From a virus: a stretch of DNA of 49,821 nucleotides. The notes beneath the pieces were generated by a model. That model saw nothing but the letters and a program-made list of their open reading frames with translations, had not been told where the DNA came from and ran no database searches. Location: positions 1 to 49,821 of IMG/VR virus record IMGVR_UViG_3300031521_000099, one strand, 5' to 3'. A program made the translations under genes and the position numbers. How positions within the stretch are numbered: the first letter of the stretch is position 1; the number at the start of each line of letters is the position of its first letter. Positions 6,928 to 14,987 of the stretch are shown here, in pieces.

Positions 6928-8224
6928 GTTTAAACCACCATATAGAAATAAAAAATACAGGTTTATGTTTGAAAAAGATTACATACCTAAAAAGTATAAT
7001 ATTTTATATGGTGGTACTGGTTCGAGTAAGTCGTTTACAATGTGGTCGAAGTTAATACAAATGTGCTTGCAGTATTCAACCTTTGATATATTAATTGCTA
7101 GAAAATACGCTACAACTTTGCATGATACCGTAGAAATTCCAATATTAAATATTATGATGAAGTATTTTGTTAACTCATTAAGTGGTAATGGACTAATAGA
7201 GGGTAGAGACTATACTTATAACCGAACTCATAAGCATATTAAGTTTTCGACAGGTAGCATAATTCGGCTTAAGGGATATGACAACCCTGAAAAGTTAAAA
7301 GGTATCGATAATGTTAATGTATTAGTATTGGAAGAAGTAACAGACTTCACGCAGGACGATTTAGAGGACATACAAGACAGATTAAGAGCAACTCCACCGT
7401 CTAATCATCCATGGGGAATAGAACTTAAGGTATTTATGATGTTTAATCCAATATTTAAAACTCACTGGATAAGAGAATATTTCTTTGATATTGCCATTGA
7501 CATGGGTGAAGAAATACACAAAGACATAGTAAAAGATGAATCAACTACAATGGCTTTAAAAAGCACATGGAGAGATAATTTTTATTATAATGGTCAGTAT
7601 AAAGATGATAAACTTAGAAATAAAATGAAGTTAACTAATCCAAGAAAATATGGTGTTCAATGTAATGGTAATTGGGGAGTGCTTGGTGAACTTATCTATG
7701 AAAACTATGAAACTGGAACATACAGTAAAAACATATTTGATTATGAAGATTATTCGCTCTCATGCGATTTTGGTTTCGAACATAAGACAGCTATGTATTT
7801 AATAACGTTTAAAGATGATAATATTTATGTGTTGAAAGAAATATATAAAAACAAAATGATTGCAAGTGATATTATTAAAGAATACGAAACGCATTTTAAA
7901 CAATATAGAACAGCAATGATATGTGATAGTGCAAGACCTGAGATAATAGAAGAAATGAGACGTAAAGGAGTATTCGCATCGCCTTGTAAAAAGGGTGCTA
8001 ACAGCGTATTAGAAGGTATAGAATGGTTACAAGACCGCAGAATATTTATAGATGAAAGTTGCAAGGGATTAATTGAGGAAATACAAACATATCAATGGGA
8101 AAAAGATAAAAAAACCGGTGCAAGAATACCAAAACCAATTAAGGTAAACGACGACGGACTCGATTCTATCCGTTATGGCAGTTTAAAATTTAGAGCGAAA
8201 AGTAAGCTAGATCATGCAAATTAG
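6911..8224 (+). CDS. terL: terminase large subunit, PBSX-type
   Basis: A 437-residue ATPase-nuclease that packages DNA into the prohead. Walker A-like GGTGSSKS is near residues 34-41, Walker B VLVLEEVTDF near 140-150, and the RNase H-like nuclease residues are in CDFGFEHK, CDSARPE and DDGLDSIRYG. This matches the PBSX/XtmB terminase family in length and order. ATG 6911 is preferred over 6890 (MKLKNLI) because it gives the usual basic start, but both are possible. A terminator follows at once. Confidence 0.92.
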   Translation: MKKKAKFKPPYRNKKYRFMFEKDYIPKKYNILYGGTGSSKSFTMWSKLIQMCLQYSTFDILIARKYATTLHDTVEIPILNIMMKYFVNSLSGNGLIEGRDYTYNRTHKHIKFSTGSIIRLKGYDNPEKLKGIDNVNVLVLEEVTDFTQDDLEDIQDRLRATPPSNHPWGIELKVFMMFNPIFKTHWIREYFFDIAIDMGEEIHKDIVKDESTTMALKSTWRDNFYYNGQYKDDKLRNKMKLTNPRKYGVQCNGNWGVLGELIYENYETGTYSKNIFDYEDYSLSCDFGFEHKTAMYLITFKDDNIYVLKEIYKNKMIASDIIKEYETHFKQYRTAMICDSARPEIIEEMRRKGVFASPCKKGANSVLEGIEWLQDRRIFIDESCKGLIEEIQTYQWEKDKKTGARIPKPIKVNDDGLDSIRYGSLKFRAKSKLDHAN

Positions 8225-8255
8225 ACTATGAAAAATAACATAGTCTTTTCTTTTT
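8223..8255 (+). terminator. Rho-independent terminator after terL
   Basis: Perfect 8-bp stem AGACTATG / CATAGTCT, 8-base loop, then a run of T with one C. Strong. Confidence 0.85.
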
Positions 8256-8286
8256 AACTTATTCTAAAATATATTTAAAAATACTA

Positions 8287-8315
8287 TTGCAATCTATATT
8301 AGCATGTGGTACAAT
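8287..8315 (+). promoter_or_regulatory. sigma-A promoter TTGCAA-17-TACAAT
   Basis: -35 TTGCAA (8287-8292) and -10 TACAAT (8310-8315) with 17 bases between. The -10 and start region (GGTACAATAAAGACAGA) is nearly identical to that of the promoter at 8771. Confidence 0.8.
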
Positions 8316-8371
8316 AAAGACAGATAAGAGATGCGGACAACAAAGGGTGTCGGTCACAAGGAGTTTTTAAA

Positions 8372-8494
8372 ATGAATAACGAAAAAGAATTACAAGTGGT
8401 AACTACTGAAACAACTAATAAAGAAACTGGTTTTAAATGTATGGAAATTGATATGGAAACAAATGAAGTATTCGCAGTATTTGTAATTAAGTAA
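8372..8494 (+). CDS. small hypothetical protein of a promoter-led cassette
   Basis: A 40-residue acidic protein (MNNEKELQVVTTETTNKET start, VFAVFVIK end) with a clear AAGGAG site 9 bases upstream and its own strong promoter at 8287. Function unknown. Its leader resembles that of the next gene. Confidence 0.6.
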   Translation: MNNEKELQVVTTETTNKETGFKCMEIDMETNEVFAVFVIK

Positions 8495-8538
8495 ATGGTG
8501 CGGTTGCAAAATGGCAACGACTATAAGGAGTTTTTGAA

Positions 8539-8703
8539 ATGACAACACGTAAATACAACAAAGTAAAACAATTATCAAAAATGGGAAACAATCCGACAAC
8601 GTTTAGCACGTTATTGCAAAAAGTAAAATTTGAAATAGATATTGATAAACTTACCGCAAAACAAATTGCAAAAATAATTGATTTAATGTACCTAAGTAAA
8701 TAA
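8539..8703 (+). CDS. small hypothetical protein
   Basis: A 54-residue basic N-terminus followed by a helical C-terminus (LTAKQIAKIIDLMYLSK). The leader has a GTTGC/GCAAC hairpin (8505-8519) and the same AAGGAGTTTTT spacing as the previous gene. It ends at a terminator. Not recognised. Confidence 0.6.
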   Translation: MTTRKYNKVKQLSKMGNNPTTFSTLLQKVKFEIDIDKLTAKQIAKIIDLMYLSK

Positions 8704-8711
8704 CAAAAAAC

Positions 8712-8742
8712 AAAAGAGATTAGGTAAAACTAATCTCTTTTT
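8712..8742 (+). terminator. Rho-independent terminator
   Basis: Perfect 12-bp stem AAAAGAGATTAG / CTAATCTCTTTT with a 6-base loop and T run. Confidence 0.88.
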
Positions 8743-8770
8743 AATATATAAAATACTTTTAAAAATAACA

Positions 8771-8799
8771 TTGACAACCTAAAGTATTTTTGGTATAAT
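8771..8799 (+). promoter_or_regulatory. consensus sigma-A promoter TTGACA-17-TATAAT
   Basis: TTGACA 8771-8776, TATAAT 8794-8799, 17-base spacer: perfect consensus. The transcript would start with an AGGTTG/CAACCT hairpin (8808-8826). Confidence 0.9.
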
Positions 8800-8851
8800 A
8801 AAGACAGAGGTTGAGATAACAACCTACTAAAACTTAAAGGCGGTACACGAA

Positions 8852-9202
8852 ATGAACAAGCGCGAAATGATGATCCAAGCACACAAACTAGCAAGTAAAA
8901 TGGTGGGTAACTACTCAGCTAGATTATCATTAGCGTTAACTCAATTATGGGCTGTCGTTAAAAATGGAGTTGCTAAAATTGTTAATACTTTAGTAAAATG
9001 TGACTTTTACGGATCAAGAATAATCGTAGATATTGCAACTGGTGAAATAACTGGTGATACTTATACAGTAAAAGGACAACTTAAAAAATTCCACGCATCT
9101 ACATGGTCAGCAGATAAAAAAGTATGGGTTATTGGTAGCACTGCAACTTTTACAAAACAAGATCATATTGATTCTTTAGTTAATCGTTACGCGGTAAAAT
9201 AA
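8852..9202 (+). CDS. hypothetical protein
   Basis: A 116-residue protein. N-terminal half is helical (MMIQAHKLASKMVGNYSAR), C-terminal half beta-rich with a VKGQLKKFHASTWSADKK stretch. It is driven by the strongest-looking promoter in the window (8771), so it may be made in large amounts or expressed from a dormant prophage. Family not recognised; similar small proteins occur in other phages. Confidence 0.6.
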   Translation: MNKREMMIQAHKLASKMVGNYSARLSLALTQLWAVVKNGVAKIVNTLVKCDFYGSRIIVDIATGEITGDTYTVKGQLKKFHASTWSADKKVWVIGSTATFTKQDHIDSLVNRYAVK

Positions 9203-9225
9203 AAATAACAAAAGGTGGTAGACAT

Positions 9226-9861
9226 ATGAACAAATTAGAAATAGTTAATAATGATGGTAAATTATTGGTAAATAGCAGACAGGTTGCTTTAATGATTTAC
9301 AGGGAACACGGAGAACTGCTTAAAACAATTAGACAATATTGCGATTATTTAGGACAAGGGAATTTCACCTGCACCGATTTTTTCATTGAAACAACTTATT
9401 TGTCAGAACAAAATAAAATATTGCCATGTTACTCCATTACAAAGAAAGGTTGCGACATGGTTGCTAATAAAATGACTGGTGAAAAGGGAATACTATTTAC
9501 GGCAACTTATGTTACTGAATTTGAAAATATGCAAAACCAATTAATGAAACCAATGTGCATGGAAGATATGATGATAAACCAACTTCAAAATATGAAAGAA
9601 GTTAGATTACAATTAGAACAAAATACAGAAAGTATTAAACAACTTGAAGCGAAGATAATAAATATACCAACCGATTATTTTACAATAGCAGGATATGCAA
9701 GTCTAAGAGGTATCAAAGTAGATGTAAGCAAGGCTAATTTATTAGGTCGTAAAGGTGCTAAATTAAGCCGTCAAAACGGTTATGACATTGGGAAAGTATA
9801 TGATAGCAAATTTGGTCAAGTTAATACTTATCACTTAGATATTTTAAAGGAGTTGTTTTAA
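9226..9861 (+). CDS. Rha-family antirepressor-like regulator
   Basis: A 211-residue protein. Residues 1-110 follow the phage Rha pattern (VNSRQVALMIYREHGELLKTI, YSITKKGCDMVANKMTGEKG). After a coiled coil (about 115-145) comes a C-terminal DNA-binding-like domain (AGYASLRGIKVDVSKANLLG ending VNTYHLDILKELF). Such proteins modulate repressors or early development. It lies in an accessory cassette between terL and portal, which is not a usual place for a lysogeny regulator. Confidence 0.75.
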   Translation: MNKLEIVNNDGKLLVNSRQVALMIYREHGELLKTIRQYCDYLGQGNFTCTDFFIETTYLSEQNKILPCYSITKKGCDMVANKMTGEKGILFTATYVTEFENMQNQLMKPMCMEDMMINQLQNMKEVRLQLEQNTESIKQLEAKIINIPTDYFTIAGYASLRGIKVDVSKANLLGRKGAKLSRQNGYDIGKVYDSKFGQVNTYHLDILKELF

Positions 9862-9862
9862 T

Positions 9863-10033
9863 ATGTATAAGTGCCTAAAAGATGGATGGATAACACTCCA
9901 AGAGTTTAAAACCAAATACGAATTAACAACATGGAAAACGACCAGTCTACCGATCAAATTAGATAAAGAATTTCAGTGCAAAATTGGTGCGGTTATATTT
10001 ATCTTTGAGAGTGAAGCAATTAAAATTAAATAG
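9863..10033 (+). CDS. small hypothetical protein
   Basis: A 56-residue protein starting one base after the Rha-like gene (MYKCLKDGWITLQEF start). The WITLQEFKTKYEL segment could be a small helix-turn-helix. It ends directly before a strong terminator, closing this cassette. Function unknown. Confidence 0.55.
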   Translation: MYKCLKDGWITLQEFKTKYELTTWKTTSLPIKLDKEFQCKIGAVIFIFESEAIKIK

Positions 10034-10034
10034 T

Positions 10035-10072
10035 GTGGGCGGGTTGCTTGATATTAAGTAACCCGTCCTTTA
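10035..10072 (+). terminator. strong Rho-independent terminator
   Basis: Nine paired bases GGGCGGGTT (10037-10045) with AACCCGTCC (10060-10068), then TTTAT. It is the most GC-rich hairpin seen in the window and is followed within 5 bases by an extended -10 promoter. Confidence 0.85.
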
Positions 10073-10081
10073 TGCTATAAT
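10073..10081 (+). promoter_or_regulatory. extended -10 promoter TGCTATAAT
   Basis: TGCTATAAT placed directly after the terminator and 20 bases before the portal gene. No clear -35. Confidence 0.65.
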
Positions 10082-10100
10082 TAATAAAAGGGGTGAAACA

Positions 10101-11543
10101 ATGCCAACAATAAATGATATATATGCATTAACAGCGAATGGACTATCATCAACAGTAATAGTGCAACAATTAATCACAGACGATAGCATGAGCCGTAACA
10201 AACAAGAAATGATAAGTGGTGCAAACTATTACGTAGGTAAAAATGATGTGTTAGGACTTGATTTTAGACAATACAAGGCAAATGGAATAATTAAAACTAA
10301 CGAAAATAGAAGTAACCAACGTATTAGCCATAATTTTACCAAACTATTAGTGAATCAAGCAGTGTCTTATATTTGCGGTAATCCGATTACATATAAATAC
10401 AATGACGATGATAAATTCCAAGAATATCTTGACAATTTATTTATGTTTGATTTTGACGATAACAATGTCCAATGGCTTAAAGAATCTCGCACTAAGGGAA
10501 AAGGTTATGTACATGTTTATTATGACGTTGTAGGTCAATTAAACTATACTGTGATACCTTCCGAGCAGATAATCCCCATCTATAAAGATATGTTTAAAAA
10601 AGAGTTGCAGCAGGTTTTACGGTACTATACTTTTAATGCTATTAGTTCAGCAGGTAAACCAATTACTAGACGTAAAGTAGAATGGTGGACTGAAAAAGAT
10701 GTTAGCTATTATATCGAAGATGAAGAAGGTAATTATATTTTAAATGGTGTAACTCCCCATTGGTCTTTTAGCATGAGTACGTCACCTGATATTGTAGAGG
10801 AGCACGGATGGGGTAGAGTTCCATTTGTACAGCTATTCAATAATGATGATGCCACAAGTGATTTGCAAGACATTAAAGCAAGTAATGATGCCTATGATAT
10901 TATTCAGTCTGAATTTGTTAATCAAATAGCTGACGTAAGGGAAATATTAATTAAAGTTATGGGGTATAGCGGAACGTCTGCCGATGAAATACTTCAATGC
11001 TTTAGAGGAACAGGCATTGTAAAGGTTGATGATTCTAACGGAAATATTGATGTATTAAAGTCTGAAATACCAACAGAAGCAAGAACAACAGCACTAAAGA
11101 CGTTGAAAGAAAACATCTTCATGTTAGGAATGGGAGTTGATACAACCACTGAAAAGCTAGGAACAGCAGTAAGTGGTGTTGCTCTTAAATTCCTTTACGG
11201 CAACTTAGATATGAAATGTAATACATCAATTCGCAAAATGCGAAAAGCAATCTATGAATTTGCATGGTTTATTACAGATGATTATAACAGAAACAATAAT
11301 GCAAGTATTAATTACAGAGATATTACATTCAGCTTTAATAAAAATATGATTATGAATGATGCGGAAATTATTGAATCATTAGCTAAGTCCAAAGGATTAA
11401 TCAGCGATGAAACAATTATCGAACGGCATCCATATGTATCTGATCCAACCGAAGAAGAAGAACGTATGCAGAAACAAGAAGAAAAGCAATTGGAACAGTT
11501 TAATATTGCTATGAAAGATAAACAAGATGCCACAATGGTATAA
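10101..11543 (+). CDS. portal protein, SPP1 gp6-like
   Basis: A 480-residue protein forming the dodecameric DNA gateway of the capsid. The opening YYVGKNDVLG, then NRSNQRISHNFTKLLVNQAVSYICGNPI, and the SGVALKFLYGNLDMKCNT segment near residue 350 are typical of the SPP1 gp6-like portal family. Length is normal. The C-terminus is a charged coiled region (EEEERMQKQEEKQLEQ). AGGGGTG ribosome site precedes ATG 10101. Confidence 0.92.
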   Translation: MPTINDIYALTANGLSSTVIVQQLITDDSMSRNKQEMISGANYYVGKNDVLGLDFRQYKANGIIKTNENRSNQRISHNFTKLLVNQAVSYICGNPITYKYNDDDKFQEYLDNLFMFDFDDNNVQWLKESRTKGKGYVHVYYDVVGQLNYTVIPSEQIIPIYKDMFKKELQQVLRYYTFNAISSAGKPITRRKVEWWTEKDVSYYIEDEEGNYILNGVTPHWSFSMSTSPDIVEEHGWGRVPFVQLFNNDDATSDLQDIKASNDAYDIIQSEFVNQIADVREILIKVMGYSGTSADEILQCFRGTGIVKVDDSNGNIDVLKSEIPTEARTTALKTLKENIFMLGMGVDTTTEKLGTAVSGVALKFLYGNLDMKCNTSIRKMRKAIYEFAWFITDDYNRNNNASINYRDITFSFNKNMIMNDAEIIESLAKSKGLISDETIIERHPYVSDPTEEEERMQKQEEKQLEQFNIAMKDKQDATMV

Positions 11544-11551
11544 GTAATAAA

Positions 11552-11580
11552 TTGAATGGGTAAAACCATTCTTTTTATTT
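11552..11580 (+). terminator. Rho-independent terminator after portal
   Basis: GAATGG / CCATTC stem, loop GTAAAA, then TTTTTATTT. Confidence 0.8.
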
Positions 11581-11587
11581 ATTGTTA

Positions 11588-11615
11588 TTGACATGACATG
11601 ATAACGTGATATAAT
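11588..11615 (+). promoter_or_regulatory. promoter TTGACA-16-TATAAT with extended -10
   Basis: TTGACA 11588-11593 and TGATATAAT 11607-11615. Drives the regulator cassette at 11647-12655. Confidence 0.85.
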
Positions 11616-11646
11616 GATAATATAAATATTAAAGGAGTTGAAAACA

Positions 11647-11775
11647 ATGGCAAAAATTAAAGTAGAAGTATTCCTAGAAAAAGAACTAATTGAACTATTA
11701 AAAGGTGTGTCAAGTAATCGTAGTGAAGCTATTAGGATTTGTGTTGAAGATAAATTTAAGAAGGTAGGTAAGTAA
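11647..11775 (+). CDS. small ribbon-helix-helix regulator
   Basis: A 42-residue protein, KIKVEVFLEKELIELLKG then SSNRSEAIRICVEDKF: a beta strand followed by two helices, the minimal CopG/Arc-type ribbon-helix-helix fold. It probably binds as a dimer to palindromic operators. It is the first gene behind its own consensus promoter, suggesting autoregulation, and is followed after one base by an antirepressor-like gene. Confidence 0.65.
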   Translation: MAKIKVEVFLEKELIELLKGVSSNRSEAIRICVEDKFKKVGK

Positions 11776-11776
11776 T

Positions 11777-12484
11777 ATGAATGAGTTAAAAGTTATTGAG
11801 CAAAGAAATGTATTGGGTAAAGATTTTAAAATTTATGGTGACTTTGATAATCCTTTGTTTTTGGCAAAAGATGTAGCAGAAATGATCGAATACTCAACTG
11901 ATAAGGTTGGGCAAATGTTAGTAACAGTTGATGAATTTGAAAAGAAAACCTTACCGATATATTATAGTGGTCAGGTTAGGGAAATGTGGTTTGTAACAGA
12001 AGAAGGTTTATACGAAGTTCTATTCCAAAGCATTAAACCGATTGCCAAAGAGTTTAAGAAGGAGGTAAAGATAATCCTTAAAGATATTCGTAAACATGGA
12101 ATCTACGCTACTGATAAAGTTATTGAAAATATACTTAATAATCCTGATTATGGTATTGCATTGTTAACGCAACTAAAAGAAGAACGTCAAGCAAGACTTG
12201 AAGCAGAAAAAACTAATACGATACTAATGCACGTAAATAAGACTTACACAGCGACAGAGTTAGGGAAAGAATTAGGATTCAAATCGGCTATAGCGTTAAA
12301 TAAAACTTTATCCGATAACAAAATTCAATTCAAACAAAATGAAACATGGGTATTTTATTCTAAATATGCTAATTGTGGTTATACTGAAATTAAGCAAACT
12401 GTATTGGACAGTGGCAAGGTTGTTTATGATCGTAGGTTTACGCAATTAGGGCGGGAATTTATTATTAAGTTGTTAAATAAATAG
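11777..12484 (+). CDS. antirepressor-like protein, BRO-N plus C-terminal KilA/ANT-type domain
   Basis: A 235-residue protein. Residues about 12-110 match the BRO-N domain (NPLFLAKDVAEMIEYS, LPIYYSGQVREMWFVTEEGLYEVLFQS). Residues about 155-235 match the C-terminal antirepressor domain (YTATELGKELGFKSAIALNKTL ending RRFTQLGREFIIKLL). These proteins bind DNA and often counteract a phage repressor. Together with the adjacent RHH protein it forms an independent regulatory cassette inserted between two head genes. Confidence 0.85.
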   Translation: MNELKVIEQRNVLGKDFKIYGDFDNPLFLAKDVAEMIEYSTDKVGQMLVTVDEFEKKTLPIYYSGQVREMWFVTEEGLYEVLFQSIKPIAKEFKKEVKIILKDIRKHGIYATDKVIENILNNPDYGIALLTQLKEERQARLEAEKTNTILMHVNKTYTATELGKELGFKSAIALNKTLSDNKIQFKQNETWVFYSKYANCGYTEIKQTVLDSGKVVYDRRFTQLGREFIIKLLNK

Positions 12485-12499
12485 AAAGAAGGTATTTAT

Positions 12500-12655
12500 G
12501 TGAGTGAAGATGTTAAAAACGAAAAAGATTGTATGTTTTATAAAGATGGTGATTGTGTTTTAAAATTAACATGCGGTCTTAAAGGTGACAAGTGTTGTGC
12601 TGATTGTATACGCGATAAAGTTAAATGTTTAAATTCGTGCGACTGTTTTAATTAA
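12500..12655 (+). CDS. small Cys-rich putative zinc protein
   Basis: A 51-residue acidic protein with nine cysteines (CMFYKDGDC, LTC, CCADC, CLNSCDC), starting at GTG 12500 behind AAGAAGG. An ATG at 12498 is followed at once by TGA in its frame. Two zinc sites are likely. Function unknown. Confidence 0.55.
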   Translation: MSEDVKNEKDCMFYKDGDCVLKLTCGLKGDKCCADCIRDKVKCLNSCDCFN

Positions 12656-12715
12656 TAACAATATAGCAAGGTATTAATTTATCTTGCTATTAATAAAACA
12701 AGGAAGTGTATTATA

Positions 12716-12919
12716 ATGGATAACAAAAGATTAAACGAAATAAAAAAAGAATGTGAAGTATACGACACAGAAGAATATGAAAATATTATTGACTTGATTA
12801 AAGAAATAGAAAGATTAAAACAATCAATGTCAGTAATATACAACATATCAGCAAAAGACAAAGGATTAGACATGAAAGAAACTACACAAATTTATTGTAT
12901 TGCGAGGGATAACAAATAA
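12716..12919 (+). CDS. hypothetical helical protein
   Basis: A 67-residue acidic protein with a likely coiled coil (YENIIDLIKEIERLKQSM). AGGAAG ribosome site. Stop and next start overlap (TAATG). Upstream at 12662-12687 is an inverted repeat ATAGCAAG/CTTGCTAT without a T run, at most a weak terminator. Confidence 0.5.
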   Translation: MDNKRLNEIKKECEVYDTEEYENIIDLIKEIERLKQSMSVIYNISAKDKGLDMKETTQIYCIARDNK

Positions 12920-13233
12920 TGAAAAGACAAGAAATATTAGATATGGTTGCAGGTGGATGTTTAGATAAAACAGTAGTAGAAAATTTATTTAAAAGTGGGT
13001 TTGTATTTAATTATAGTAGCAATCTTGCTTCTTCATGGGTTATAGTCGACTTACTACGCAAAAGCGGAATATACCTAACAATTACTATGGATAGAACAAT
13101 ATATCGCATTGAGGCTTATTCTGAGGAGCATATGGACGATATAGAAGAACTAGAAGGTGAATCATTACCACTGTTAATTTGCAAGATTGCATTATTGTGT
13201 AACATGTATGATTTTGTTACGTTGGAGGTGTGA
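12919..13233 (+). CDS. hypothetical protein
   Basis: A 104-residue protein starting in a TAATG overlap with the preceding gene. Alternating hydrophobic segments (SSWVIVDLLRKSGIYLTITM, LPLLICKIALLCNMYDFVTL) suggest a small alpha/beta fold. Not recognised. Confidence 0.55.
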   Translation: MKRQEILDMVAGGCLDKTVVENLFKSGFVFNYSSNLASSWVIVDLLRKSGIYLTITMDRTIYRIEAYSEEHMDDIEELEGESLPLLICKIALLCNMYDFVTLEV

Positions 13234-13234
13234 T

Positions 13235-13465
13235 ATGGTCAATTGCAACGATTGTAAATATATAAATATTACAGAAGAACAATAAACTAGCAATAAAGAA
13301 AACCACGTGTGTATGATGTTTTGTGATAGACTTTTTCATAATAGTAATATAGTAGAAAAGAAGCATAATTTTATTTATCCTAGTAGCTATTGTAACGGTA
13401 AATATTTTAAAGAAGGAAGAACATATGAAACCAACAATACAAGCAACACAACAAAAACATATTAA
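13235..13465 (+). pseudogene. Cys-rich small protein gene interrupted by an in-frame TAA
   Basis: Frame begins ATG 13235 behind GGAGGTG and encodes MVNCNDCKYINITEEQ, then TAA (13283-13285). The same frame continues open for about 59 codons with CMMFCDR and SSYCNGKYFKEG, the second half of the C-x2-C-K ... C ... C-F/Y family seen at 1926 and 3106. One substitution (for example CAA or GAA to TAA) would explain the break. The last third overlaps the next gene (13425). Confidence 0.6.
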
Positions 13466-13565
13466 CGAACTTGAAAAAGAAAATGAGTTGTTGCATTCTA
13501 AAAATAATAAGTTAACTAAACAATTGCAAGCATTTAGAAATAAGGTTAGGAGAACGAAAACATGA
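13425..13565 (+). CDS. small coiled-coil protein
   Basis: A 46-residue, very basic protein with a leucine-spaced coiled coil (HINELEKENELLHSKNNKL). GAAGGAAG ribosome site. Ends in an ATGA overlap with the next gene. Function unknown. Confidence 0.5.
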   Translation: MKPTIQATQQKHINELEKENELLHSKNNKLTKQLQAFRNKVRRTKT

Positions 13566-13687
13566 ATAAAAAAGAATTAATCAACTTCAACAAAAACCAT
13601 CCATGCAAACATTTAAAAGATAACCAATGTGAATTTATAATTAAAACTCCATGCATAATTTGCAAAAGTTATAAGGAGAAAGAATGA
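13562..13687 (+). CDS. small Cys-rich protein
   Basis: A 41-residue protein with HPCKH, QCEF and PCIICKSY; four Cys suitable for one zinc. Coupled by ATGA overlaps to both neighbours, the second being the gp7-like head gene. Not recognised. Confidence 0.5.
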   Translation: MNKKELINFNKNHPCKHLKDNQCEFIIKTPCIICKSYKEKE

Positions 13688-14619
13688 TAATTGATGTAGT
13701 TGTTGATGATGAAGAACAGGAAATAGAAATCCCGCCCCAAGAATACTGGATAGAAAAAGATAGAGACAGAATGATTATATTGTGGTTGGCTGTAGATCGT
13801 GTAGCCAATTTGGTTAAAGAACAATATTCAAAGGTCATAAACGATATAGAAAAAGAAGTGTATCGTTATTATGGTAAAAACTTTGCGGGCGGGTTGCCTA
13901 AATACTCAAATGTGAAAGTAACAGAACTAATTAAGAAATTAAAGCCGTCAATTGATACCGTCTACAATGCCCAACAAAAGATATTAAACACGCACCTAAT
14001 AGATATGTATACCACCAACTATTTAAAGTCACTGTATGACATTCAAAGCGGAACTAAGGTATATTCTAATTTTCCAAAACCTACCGAAACAGATATTGAA
14101 AAGGTTTTAAAGTTTCCGTGGTCAGGAATAAATTACCGTGATAGAATCGAAGCAAACAACAATAAAACGATAAGCGATTTAAGACAGGAAATAACCAAGG
14201 GTATGATTCGTGGTGATGATGTTAAAACTATTTCTGATAATGTTGCAAGTAAATTAAATGTTAGTTCTAAAAACGCACAAAATATGGTACAAACCGAAAG
14301 TGGCGCAATGTTTTCAGAAAGTGACAAGGCTACTTATGAAGAATTTGGGATAAACGAATATGAGTTTGTTGCTACATTAGATGCAAGAACTACATTAATA
14401 TGCAGGGAGTTAGATGGTGAGGTATTTCCAGTGAGTGAAATGCAAGCAGGCGAGAATGCTCCGGCAATGCATACGAGATGCAGAAGTTCTACGATTCCTA
14501 GTTTTAATGATTCCGTAGGTGACAAAATAGCTAGAAATATAAAGAACGGAAAATCAGAATATATTAGTGGAGAAATTACCTATAACGCTTGGATTGTTAA
14601 ATATGGAGACTTCTTTTAG
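13684..14619 (+). CDS. minor head protein, SPP1 gp7 / Mu gpF-like
   Basis: A 311-residue head morphogenesis protein, usually bound to the portal and present in few copies per virion. The diagnostic C-terminal segment LDARTTLICRELDG, then HTRCRSSTIP, lies near residues 235-285 and matches the phage Mu gpF/SPP1 gp7 domain. In related phages it follows the portal directly; here a 2-kb regulatory and Cys-rich insertion separates them. A terminator follows. Confidence 0.88.
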   Translation: MIIDVVVDDEEQEIEIPPQEYWIEKDRDRMIILWLAVDRVANLVKEQYSKVINDIEKEVYRYYGKNFAGGLPKYSNVKVTELIKKLKPSIDTVYNAQQKILNTHLIDMYTTNYLKSLYDIQSGTKVYSNFPKPTETDIEKVLKFPWSGINYRDRIEANNNKTISDLRQEITKGMIRGDDVKTISDNVASKLNVSSKNAQNMVQTESGAMFSESDKATYEEFGINEYEFVATLDARTTLICRELDGEVFPVSEMQAGENAPAMHTRCRSSTIPSFNDSVGDKIARNIKNGKSEYISGEITYNAWIVKYGDFF

Positions 14620-14644
14620 ACTAGATTAATTTCTAGTCTTTTAT
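14617..14644 (+). terminator. Rho-independent terminator
   Basis: Perfect 8-bp stem AGACTAGA / TCTAGTCT, then TTTTATTT; overlaps the end of the gp7-like gene. Confidence 0.85.
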
Positions 14645-14649
14645 TTATC

Positions 14650-14678
14650 TTGACAGTACGCCATATATGTACTACAAT
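14650..14678 (+). promoter_or_regulatory. promoter TTGACA-17-TACAAT with operator-like palindrome
   Basis: TTGACA 14650-14655, TACAAT 14673-14678. The spacer holds AGTAC (14655-14659) and GTACT (14669-14673), an inverted repeat separated by 9 bases, placed where a repressor would block RNA polymerase. Confidence 0.75.
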
Positions 14679-14713
14679 AACAATATAAACAAATGAAAGA
14701 GAGTGATAACAAA

Positions 14714-14905
14714 ATGTATACAGTAAAAACAAATTTAATTAATAATACCAATGAAATAATAGAAACTAAATTATTAAAAACAGATACAGTTTGCAAATTT
14801 ATGGATAACTTGAAACAAGCTAACGAAGAATTAGAAAACAGACAAATGTATAAAGAAATCGGAATGTTGGAATGGTATATTAAAGATAAAGGATATGACT
14901 TTTAA
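14714..14905 (+). CDS. small hypothetical protein
   Basis: A 63-residue protein (MYTVKTNLINNTNEIIETK start, coiled middle, MLEWYIKDKGYDF end). ATG 14714 is chosen by the AGAGAG site; an ATG at 14693 is upstream of it. Driven by the promoter at 14650. Function unknown; a single-gene accessory cassette. Confidence 0.55.
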   Translation: MYTVKTNLINNTNEIIETKLLKTDTVCKFMDNLKQANEELENRQMYKEIGMLEWYIKDKGYDF

Positions 14906-14920
14906 ATATTTAAATAGTTG

Positions 14921-14949
14921 TTGACTGTAGTACCAATAAGTGGTACAAT
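14921..14949 (+). promoter_or_regulatory. promoter TTGACT-17-TACAAT with operator-like palindrome
   Basis: TTGACT 14921-14926, TACAAT 14944-14949. GTACCA (14930-14935) and TGGTAC (14941-14946) form a 6-bp inverted repeat around 5 bases, reaching into the -10. The GTAC half-site is shared with the promoter at 14650. Confidence 0.75.
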
Positions 14950-14987
14950 GCATACATAAGATAAATAAATAAAACGGAGTGATTGAA

